This document shows, piece after piece, positions 57,458 through 64,000 of a stretch of 64,000 bases of DNA. The notes under the pieces are model-generated. The model had not been told where the DNA came from. It worked only from the letters and a program-made list of their open reading frames with translations, and made no database searches. The stretch lies in contig JAEWUO010000004.1 in the NCBI GenBank assembly GCA_023459335.1, positions 62,001-126,000 on the forward strand, in the 5' to 3' direction. Within the stretch, counting starts at the first letter, position 1; each line of letters starts with the position of its first letter. Source of the DNA: Bacillota bacterium (GTDB lineage Bacteria > Bacillota > Clostridia > Christensenellales > CAG-138). The position numbers were made by a program, and so were the translations under genes.

Positions 57458-59866
57458 TCAGCCGACTACGATATTGATGATGTTTCTTACCACGATGATT
57501 TTGCGGATGGCCTTGCCTTCCAGATACGGCTTGACCTCCTCGCTGGCAAGCGCCGCGGCTTCGACGTCCTTAACCTCCGTCGAGGCGGGCAGCGTCACGC
57601 GGCCGCGCACCTTGCCGTTGACCTGAATGCCGTATTCCACCGCGTCTTCCACCAGCGCGCTTTCGTCGTAAACCGGCCAGGGCGCGTGATGCACCTGCCC
57701 GAACCCGAGGGATTCACTGATCTCCTCGCAGATGTGCGGCGCGACGGGGGCTAAAAGCAGCACGAGTGTGTGAAGCTCGTCCTTCGTGAGCCTGCCTTTG
57801 GCGTAAAAATCGTTCGTCAGCGCCATCATCGCAGCGATGGCGGTGTTGAATTTCATGCGCTCGTAGTCCTCGCCGACCTTCTTGATCGTGGCGTGGACTT
57901 TTTTCTTCATGTCGGCGTCTGTGTCGCCCGCGCCCTGCACCATATCCTGCAGCGCCCAGACGCGGTCGAGGAAGCGGCGGCATCCGCGCGTACCCTGTTC
58001 GTTCCAGGGGATTGGCTGGTCGAACGCGCCCATGAACATAATATAGCAGCGGAAGCTGTCCGCACCATATACGGGGATGTAATCGTCCGGGTTGACCACG
58101 TTGCCGCGGGACTTGCTCATCTTCTCCCCGTTGCTGCCGAGCACCATGCCGTGGCTCGTTCTCTTCATGTACGGCTCGCTCGTGGGTACAAGGCCGAGGT
58201 CGAAGAGGAATTTGTGCCAGAAACGCGAGTACAGCAAGTGCAGCGTGGTGTGCTCCATGCCGCCGTTGTACCAGTCCACCGGCGTCCAGTAGCGGAGCGC
58301 TTCGCTGGAGGCGAATTCCTTGTCGTTATGTGCGTCCGCATAGCGCAGGAAATACCAGCTCGAACCCGCCCAGTTGGGCATGGTGTCCGCTTTGCGGACC
58401 GCGGGCGCGCCGCACTTCGGGCAGGTGGTGTGGAGCCAGTCTTTTGCGCGGGCGAGGCAGCTGCTGCCGTCGTCCGTGGGCGAAAAATCGTCCAGCATCG
58501 GCAGCTCCAGAGGGAGCTGGTCGTAAGGAATCGGCACCCAGCCGCAGTGCTCGCAGTAGACGAGAGGGATGGGTTCGCCCCAGTAACGCTGGCGGGAAAA
58601 CACCCAGTCGCGGAGTTTGAAGTTCACTTTACGTTCGCCGATCCCCTTTTTCACGAGAAAATCGATGATCGCGGGGATCGCTTCGGAAACCTCCATGCCG
58701 TTGAGGAAGCCGGAGTTGACCAGCTTGCCGTGTTCGCACTCGGTATACGCTTCCTGCGCGATGTCGCCGCCCTCGACGACTTCGACGATCGGAAGGTCGA
58801 ATGTTTTGGCAAACGCGTAGTCGCGCTCGTCATGCGCGGGAACCGCCATGATCGCGCCCGTGCCGTAACCCATGAGCACGTAGTCCGAAATCCAGATCGG
58901 GATCTGTTCGTCGTTGACGGGGTTGACGGCGTAGATACCGCCGAGCGGAACGCCGGTTTTGTCCTTGACGAGTTCGCTGCGCTCGAAGTCGCTCTTGATG
59001 GAAGCGGCTTTCTGGTAGGCGCGCACGTCGTCCAGATTAGTGATTCGATCGGCGTATTGCTCGATCAACGGATGCTCCGGCGAGACGACCATATAGGTCG
59101 CGCCGAAAAGCGTGTCCGGCCGCGTGGTGAATACGGTGAGCGCTTCGCCCGTTCCCGCGATCTTAAAGTTGACCAGCGCGCCTTCGCTGCGGCCGATCCA
59201 GTTGATCTGCTGCGCTTTGATCTTTTCCAGATAGTCCACAGTGGCGAGATCGTCGATAAGCCGCTGGGCGTAGGCGGTGATCTTCAGCATCCATTGGGAG
59301 CGCACCATACGCACGACTTCGCCGCCGCAGCGCTCGCAAACGCCGTCCACAACTTCTTCGTTGGCGAGGCCGACCTTACAGCTCGTGCAGAAGTTGATCG
59401 GGATTTCCGCTTTGTAGGCGAGGCCTTTTTCGAAGAATTTAAGGAAGATCCACTGCGTCCATTTATAATAATTCGGGTCGGAGGTGTTGACCTCGCGCGA
59501 ATAATCGAACGAATAACCGAGCCGCTGGAGCTGGCTGCGGAAACGGATGATGTTGTCGTGCGTCACCTTGGCCGGATGGATGCCGGTCTTGATGGCGTAG
59601 TTTTCCGTCGGCAGGCCGAACGCGTCGTAACCGATGGGGTAGAGTACGTTGTAGCCTTCCATACGGCGTTTGCGTGCGATGACGTCCATGGCGGTAAACG
59701 GGCGCGGATGACCGACGTGCAAGCCCTGCCCGGAAGGGTAGGGAAACTCGATGAGGGGGTAATATTTTGTCAGTGTTGGGTCTGTTTTAACCTCGAAACA
59801 ATGGTTCTCCAACCAAAATTTTTGCCACTTGGCTTCGATCGCCTGCGGGTCGTAACGCTCCTGCAT
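57458..59866 (-). CDS. leuS: Leucyl-tRNA synthetase
   Basis: 802 residues, normal for bacteria. Class I motifs: HVGHPRPF (HIGH box) at about 50 and EKMSKSRGN at about 576. CP1 editing domain with TTRPDTLFGATYMV and GYGTGAIMAVPAHDERD. Zinc-type cysteines CTSCKVG and CERCGG, plus CEHCG. GGAGGATATT precedes the ATG at 59866. The upstream 260 bases do not show the T-box consensus. Confidence 0.97.
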   Translation of the reverse strand: MQERYDPQAIEAKWQKFWLENHCFEVKTDPTLTKYYPLIEFPYPSGQGLHVGHPRPFTAMDVIARKRRMEGYNVLYPIGYDAFGLPTENYAIKTGIHPAKVTHDNIIRFRSQLQRLGYSFDYSREVNTSDPNYYKWTQWIFLKFFEKGLAYKAEIPINFCTSCKVGLANEEVVDGVCERCGGEVVRMVRSQWMLKITAYAQRLIDDLATVDYLEKIKAQQINWIGRSEGALVNFKIAGTGEALTVFTTRPDTLFGATYMVVSPEHPLIEQYADRITNLDDVRAYQKAASIKSDFERSELVKDKTGVPLGGIYAVNPVNDEQIPIWISDYVLMGYGTGAIMAVPAHDERDYAFAKTFDLPIVEVVEGGDIAQEAYTECEHGKLVNSGFLNGMEVSEAIPAIIDFLVKKGIGERKVNFKLRDWVFSRQRYWGEPIPLVYCEHCGWVPIPYDQLPLELPMLDDFSPTDDGSSCLARAKDWLHTTCPKCGAPAVRKADTMPNWAGSSWYFLRYADAHNDKEFASSEALRYWTPVDWYNGGMEHTTLHLLYSRFWHKFLFDLGLVPTSEPYMKRTSHGMVLGSNGEKMSKSRGNVVNPDDYIPVYGADSFRCYIMFMGAFDQPIPWNEQGTRGCRRFLDRVWALQDMVQGAGDTDADMKKKVHATIKKVGEDYERMKFNTAIAAMMALTNDFYAKGRLTKDELHTLVLLLAPVAPHICEEISESLGFGQVHHAPWPVYDESALVEDAVEYGIQVNGKVRGRVTLPASTEVKDVEAAALASEEVKPYLEGKAIRKIIVVRNIINIVVG

Positions 59867-60128
59867 GAAACAATATCCTCCGATACTATCCGAAATCCGG
59901 AACTATCCTAAATATGTAGAATATCTTCTTTGCGGGGGTTTGTCAATTATGCGGACGATAAGAGACGGAAGCGGGAAGGCGGACGGGAACGGTTTGTCAA
60001 CGAAACTTAATCTTCCCTTGCTTTACGCTTTCCAAAAATCATGATACAATCGATACCGTTCAGAGAATCGGCGCATTTTCGCCGGAACAACAAGAATACC
60101 GACATGAATTTTTACAGGAGGCGCAGCT

Positions 60129-60470
60129 ATGGAACAGTATTCGGCACCGTTGACACCCGAACAGCAGTCCCACAACAAATCCTCGGTGACTGCCATGGTG
60201 CTCGGCATCGTGAGCCTGGTCGTCACCTGGTTCCCGATCGTCGGCCTTGTGCTCGCTATCGTGGGACTCACCATGAGCCGCTCGAACCGCAAGTTTGCCG
60301 AGGCGCACGGCTTTAAGGAAAACAGCATGAACACCGCGGGTTATGTCACCAGCGTGGTCGGCCTTATCGCGGGCATCGTCACGATCCTCATCACCATCCT
60401 CGTCGTCATCTTCGGCATCTTCGCCGCGGCGGGCATCTGGCGTTATATCGTCCTGCCGGAAATCATGTAG
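60129..60470 (+). CDS. DUF4190-like small membrane protein
   Basis: 113 residues. Polar N-terminus (MEQYSAPLTPEQQSHNKSS), then two or three hydrophobic segments (AMVLGIVSLVVTWFPIVGLV at about 22-41; VVGLIAGIVTILITILVVIF at about 76-95) around a short charged loop. The pattern matches DUF4190 proteins of unknown function. AGGAGGCGCAGCT precedes the ATG. Own terminator downstream. Confidence 0.75.
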   Translation: MEQYSAPLTPEQQSHNKSSVTAMVLGIVSLVVTWFPIVGLVLAIVGLTMSRSNRKFAEAHGFKENSMNTAGYVTSVVGLIAGIVTILITILVVIFGIFAAAGIWRYIVLPEIM

Positions 60471-60479
60471 GAAACCGAT

Positions 60480-60505
60480 AAAAAGAAGGGGAACCCCCTC
60501 TTTTT
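60480..60505 (+). terminator. Terminator of the DUF4190-like gene
   Basis: AAAAAGAAGGGG / CCCCCTCTTTTT arms (60480-60491, 60494-60505), nearly perfect, ending in a T-run. Confidence 0.85.
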
Positions 60506-60538
60506 ACCGTAAAAAATTGAATCGGGTTAAGGAGTCAT

Positions 60539-61402
60539 ATGTTACCATCTTTCAACGCTTTCGGGCTGACCATTCCCATGTATGGCGTCATGTCCGCGCT
60601 CGGCATGCTCGCCGCGCTGATCCTGATCGGGATCACGCGCAAATTCACCCGTTTTTCGGAAGATCAGGCGCTCTCCGCCGCGCTCTGGGCCATCATCGCG
60701 GGTTTTCTCGGCGCGAAGATCCTTTACTGGATTACCGAGATGAAGCAGATTGTCGCCGATCCGAGCTTTCTGCTGCACACTCTGCGCGAAGGGTTCGTGT
60801 TTTACGGCGCGTTCATCGGCGGCCTTGCGGGCATCGCCATCTACGCCGCGCGGAAAAAACTGCCGTTCTTCGCGTTTACGGACTACTTTGTGCCGGGCCT
60901 CGTACTCGGGCACGCGTTCGGGCGCATCGGCTGCTTCTTTGCGGGCTGCTGCTACGGCATCGAGTGTGCATTGCCGATCTCCATTGTGTTCCCCGCGGGC
61001 GCCGTGGCGCCTGCCGGTGTGCCGCTGCTGCCGACGCAGCTGATGGAGAGCGCGTTCCTGTTCATTCTCTGCGTCATACTCGTGCTGATCCTCAAAAAGA
61101 GAAAGCCGTTTGCCACCGTAACCGCGTGGTATATGGTGCTCTATGGGGTTTGGCGTTTTACGATCGAGTTTTTCCGCAACGACGACCGCGGGTTTGTCGG
61201 GGCGCTGTCCACGAGCCAGTTCATCAGCATCTTCCTCATCCTCGGCGGCATCGCGCTGCTCGTGCTTGTCAAGACGGGCGTGCTGAAGAAGACCATACTC
61301 GACCTGCCGGTTCCGGCAGAGGAAGAGCCGAAGAAAAAGAAGACGAAAAAAGATCAGGATGCGCCCGCCTCCGAACCGGAAGAAAAGCCGGAAGAAAAAT
61401 AA
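60539..61402 (+). CDS. lgt: Prolipoprotein diacylglyceryl transferase
   Basis: 287 residues, about seven membrane segments. Adds diacylglycerol to the lipobox cysteine of prolipoproteins. The phosphatidylglycerol-binding signature is present in the Clostridia form GRIGCFFAGCCYG (usual GRxGNFxNGE); RFTIEFFRNDDRG near the end is also conserved. The C-terminal tail is a charged Lys/Glu extension. AAGGAG precedes the ATG at 60539. Confidence 0.92.
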   Translation: MLPSFNAFGLTIPMYGVMSALGMLAALILIGITRKFTRFSEDQALSAALWAIIAGFLGAKILYWITEMKQIVADPSFLLHTLREGFVFYGAFIGGLAGIAIYAARKKLPFFAFTDYFVPGLVLGHAFGRIGCFFAGCCYGIECALPISIVFPAGAVAPAGVPLLPTQLMESAFLFILCVILVLILKKRKPFATVTAWYMVLYGVWRFTIEFFRNDDRGFVGALSTSQFISIFLILGGIALLVLVKTGVLKKTILDLPVPAEEEPKKKKTKKDQDAPASEPEEKPEEK

Positions 61403-61418
61403 AACGCAGCAAAACAAA

Positions 61419-61450
61419 CAAGAACCGCCGAAAGGCGGTTCTTGTTTTCA
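61419..61450. terminator. Terminator of lgt
   Basis: Eleven-bp stem CAAGAACCGCC / GGCGGTTCTTG (61419-61429, 61434-61444) with a GAAA loop, followed by TTTTCACC and a T-run. Confidence 0.88.
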
Positions 61451-61494
61451 CCTTTTTTTACATGGGTGTTTATGCAGCTGCGCTATTTGCTTTT

Positions 61495-63030
61495 CTATGC
61501 CGAATACTCTTTGATCACGGTTTTCGCCATGCGCCGCGCGCCGGAGACGACGTTGTTGATGCCCGCGCCGCTCTCGCTCTGGGAACCGATAAACCAGAAT
61601 CCCTGAATCGGCGTGCGGTTCGGCACCGCCTTTTTGCCCATGACCGGCGCGCATCCTCCGAACGAATGGTGCGCCTGCAAGGTAAGCGCCTGAAAGGATT
61701 CCGGGGTGAACACCGTTAGTTCTACGATATGCTCCCGGATATCCGGTATTTTTTCCGAGACAAGCGAAAGGAGCTTGTCGGCGTAGTACGCGCTCTTTTC
61801 GCTCCATGTACCTTCGCTGAGGTGGTTGGGCGCAACGGTATAGACGGTAACGGCATACCGCCCTTCCGGCGCGGACCGCGGCGAATAAAGCGAAGGAAGA
61901 TAGATCAGGTACCCGTCCTCGCCCTCGTGATAGGTCTCGTGGAGCAGCTTGTCCACGCTGCCGGAAATATCGTAACTGCGGTAACAATAATTGATTCCGT
62001 AAGGCAGGTACTGCGAAGGGTCGATATCCAGCCCGAGATGAAGCATGAACACCGATTCCATCAACGGCACTTCGTCGACAATCTGCTGGAACGCCGCGCC
62101 GATTTGGGCCGGATCGGCGAGCTGGAAGGTTTCTTTGACTCCGCCGCTGGCGAGTACGAGCTGAGAGTCGAACACCGAACCGTCCGCGAGTTCGACGCCG
62201 GTTACACTCCCGTCTTTCGAACGGATGGCGGCGACACGCGTGCCGGTGTGAATCCGTCCGCCGTTTTCGAGGATGAGATCCGCCAACAAATCCACCAGAA
62301 CCCGGCAGCCGCCTTCGATACAGGTGTAGCTCGGCTGATCCGCGCGCGGGGAAATCCGCAGCGGAACGCGCGCGTCAAACGCGGGTTCGGGGTTGACCAG
62401 AGCGACGCCGAGCCCCTGAAATTCCTCCGGCTTGACCACGAAGTCGGCGAGGATGGATGTAAAGACCGCTTTGATCTGCTCGGACGAGAAGAAGCGGTCC
62501 ATAAGCTGCCCTGCGGACCAGTTCATCTTCGGCAGCAGCGGAAGGAGACAAAGAACCATGCCGGCTTTATTCCAAAATGCCGCGAGCCCGCGCGTATTCT
62601 CCGCGCGCTGCGCCAGCGTTACGACGGTGCGCATCCGCCGATAGTAACGGTAGTACGCACGAATTCCCCGCTTTTCCGCGGGATACCGCCTGAGCAAATA
62701 TTCTTTTCTCCACCAGAGTCCGCCGTATTCCGCAGGCGGCGTTATCGTAAAATCAGGAAAGTGGTACAGCCGCGCGGCCGGCAGCAGCGTCAGCCGATCC
62801 CGAAGGCCGAGCTCGTCGATTGCCCTGCCCGCCTGTTCGCCCGCGCAGAGGCCTTCGATATTGAGCTGGCCCAAATCCCAGTAATAGCCGTTTTTTCGGA
62901 ATCCGCCGGTTACGCCGCCGATTTCATCGCGCTGCTCAAACAGCTCCACCTCAAAACCATCTCTTGACAGATATGCGCCCGCGACGAGGCCCGCCAGCCC
63001 CGAACCGATGATGATGACTTTTTTGTCCAT
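61495..63030 (-). CDS. CrtI/phytoene-desaturase-like FAD-dependent oxidoreductase
   Basis: 511 residues. N-terminal dinucleotide-binding motif VIIIGSGLAGLVAGAYLSRD with a downstream ELFEQRDEIGG; the C-terminal FAD motif GFWFIGSQSESGAGINNVVSGARRM resembles CrtI/CrtN-type enzymes. No other carotenoid gene is nearby, so a role in pigment synthesis is not supported; it may act as a retinol-saturase or generic isoprenoid/lipid oxidoreductase. GGGGATTTGAGGC precedes the ATG. Confidence 0.82.
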   Translation of the reverse strand: MDKKVIIIGSGLAGLVAGAYLSRDGFEVELFEQRDEIGGVTGGFRKNGYYWDLGQLNIEGLCAGEQAGRAIDELGLRDRLTLLPAARLYHFPDFTITPPAEYGGLWWRKEYLLRRYPAEKRGIRAYYRYYRRMRTVVTLAQRAENTRGLAAFWNKAGMVLCLLPLLPKMNWSAGQLMDRFFSSEQIKAVFTSILADFVVKPEEFQGLGVALVNPEPAFDARVPLRISPRADQPSYTCIEGGCRVLVDLLADLILENGGRIHTGTRVAAIRSKDGSVTGVELADGSVFDSQLVLASGGVKETFQLADPAQIGAAFQQIVDEVPLMESVFMLHLGLDIDPSQYLPYGINYCYRSYDISGSVDKLLHETYHEGEDGYLIYLPSLYSPRSAPEGRYAVTVYTVAPNHLSEGTWSEKSAYYADKLLSLVSEKIPDIREHIVELTVFTPESFQALTLQAHHSFGGCAPVMGKKAVPNRTPIQGFWFIGSQSESGAGINNVVSGARRMAKTVIKEYSA

Positions 63031-63230
63031 GCCTCAAATCCCCATTTCATCTGGTTTGCGTTAGTTTTCGGCGGCTTTTTCCGGCGTAAATCCGCGTGCA
63101 GAATATCGAAAGCGCACGGAAGCGGCCGCAGCGGTTGTACTGCAATTTGGAATGAAGAAAATCGCGGCCCGGCGAATCTTCCGGGAAGCAGAAACGAGTT
63201 TAACGGAAAAACCCGAGTATGTTCGTCAGG

Positions 63231-63944
63231 TTAAAAATAAAATCGCTTTCGGATCTCCTCTTTTACCCGCGCCCTGCGGTTTAGAAGCAGCAGCGAGGAG
63301 GCGAGAACGAGGCAGGGGAAGAGCACATAGAGCGACCAGGACGGCCAGGCGACCGCATGACTGTGATAGAGGCCGATGAACAGCTCGATGGCTACGACGA
63401 AGAGGCCGACGCAGGTTATGGCCAAGGAAAAGCGCACCAGCACGGGGAGGCGGCACTTAGGCGAGGCGAGTATAGTGAAAAACCAGCTCATCACCGCGGC
63501 GAGGCCCGTGACCGGCAGCGCGAGAAGCAGCAGCCAGCCCCAGTTTCCGGCGGCGAGCACCTGAATGAGCAGCAGCAGCACGCCGACCGCGACCGCATCG
63601 ACGAGCACGTACAGAATCTTCGGCATCCGCGCGATCATGGGGAGAAGAAATACCGAAAAAAGCACGAGTTCGCCGCCGAGCACATAATAGCTCCAGCTGA
63701 GCTGCTTGTTCACGAAGATGTTGGCGAGCATCGTGGTAAAGAGCGGAATCAGCAGAAGAAGCGAGATAAACGAAGCGACATACCGCCGGTCCACGCTCTT
63801 ATCGAGGCGCTCGACATGGCTGGGGTACGGCCGGACGGGCTTTTCCTCCGGCTGCTCGCGGGGATTGATGACCTCCGTGCCGCAGAGCGGGCAGCGCGGC
63901 TCGCTCTTTTGCAGCTCCACGCCGCAGTTGACGCAATAACTCAT
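63231..63944 (-). CDS. Zinc-ribbon membrane protein (DUF6320-like)
   Basis: 237 residues. N-terminal zinc ribbon YCVNCGVELQKSEPRCPLCG at 3-22, a Pro-rich linker, then six membrane segments (about 57-75, 84-103, 108-128, 132-155, 168-188 and 199-219). Proteins with this layout are frequent in Clostridia and uncharacterised. GGAGGTG precedes the ATG. The 200 bases between it and the CrtI-like gene hold nothing recognised. Confidence 0.8.
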   Translation of the reverse strand: MSYCVNCGVELQKSEPRCPLCGTEVINPREQPEEKPVRPYPSHVERLDKSVDRRYVASFISLLLLIPLFTTMLANIFVNKQLSWSYYVLGGELVLFSVFLLPMIARMPKILYVLVDAVAVGVLLLLIQVLAAGNWGWLLLLALPVTGLAAVMSWFFTILASPKCRLPVLVRFSLAITCVGLFVVAIELFIGLYHSHAVAWPSWSLYVLFPCLVLASSLLLLNRRARVKEEIRKRFYF

Positions 63945-64000
63945 AAGAATTGCACCTCCGAATATCGTGCGAAAAAGAGTGAATGAAACGGCCGGTTCGC

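Noticed and set aside
57770..59911. Long open frame on the plus strand opposite leuS (713 codons)
   Set aside because: It mirrors leuS codon by codon; its translation is Arg/Val/Asp-rich without any family pattern. High GC makes such antisense frames.

Overview
The window looks like the replication-origin region of a chromosome from a strictly anaerobic Firmicute of class Clostridia. Coding DNA is GC-rich and intergenic DNA is AT-rich. Evidence: dnaA, an oriC-like intergenic region, dnaN, parA and parB lie in a row at 15.5-20.1 kb with parS sites, and there are PerR, rubrerythrin, a LexA-type SOS operator, AddAB instead of RecBCD, an archaeal-type AspRS, YgeW/YgeY and Clostridia-type DUF families. 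I cannot name the genus; Christensenellales or Oscillospirales would fit. No tRNA, rRNA, CRISPR array or intact IS element was found.

Layout. 0-6.3 kb: UppP (cut by the window edge), a YdcF-like protein, UvrA under two LexA boxes, an XRE/membrane-protein pair, a DnaA-box cluster and a DUF1292 protein. 6.7-11.5 kb: a DauR-like regulator with YgeY and YgeW, then a PlsY-like acyltransferase and a CobA-type adenosyltransferase whose promoters share a 39-bp module. 11.6-15.1 kb: two small foreign-looking or accessory genes, then a leftward operon hydrolase-DUF951-lepB-lepB. 15.1-20.1 kb: the origin and segregation block. 20.1-23.0 kb: repeat/terminator elements, aspS behind an attenuator-like leader with two tiny ORFs, and carbamate kinase. 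23.4-30.7 kb: thpR-addB-addA. 31.2-33.8 kb: murA, divergent perR, rubrerythrin. 34.2-38.4 kb: lon, engB, a zinc-ribbon protein and a phosphoesterase. 38.4-40.6 kb: a sortase with its LPQTG substrate. 40.9-50.7 kb: nucleoside kinase, CBS-type pyrophosphatase, DegV, a DUF1461 membrane protein, TsaD, a TVP38 protein, a Cys-rich protein and TetR. 50.9-57.4 kb: an MFS carrier and then an AT-rich accessory block (caspase-like protein, membrane-anchored partner, NlpC/P60 pseudogene, two BspA-like surface proteins). 57.5-64 kb: leuS, a DUF4190-like protein, lgt, a CrtI-like oxidoreductase and a zinc-ribbon membrane protein.

How parts work together. DnaA, oriC, parS and ParAB form the replication/segregation core. 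Three clusters of DnaA boxes outside oriC (5.8, 30.9 and 48.3 kb) could titrate DnaA. UvrA and AddAB provide DNA repair; PerR and rubrerythrin provide peroxide defence. YgeW, YgeY and ArcC suggest carbamoyl-phosphate-yielding catabolism. UppP, MurA, Lgt, two signal peptidases, sortase and its substrate make this also an envelope-rich region.

The most unusual material is (i) the twin promoter module ahead of plsY-like and cobA, (ii) the aspS leader, (iii) a bipartite repeat-plus-terminator element at several gene ends, (iv) the off-origin DnaA-box clusters and (v) the caspase-like protein with its neighbours. All were read by eye. No alignment, folding or database search was run, so promoter, operator and fold calls are inferences.
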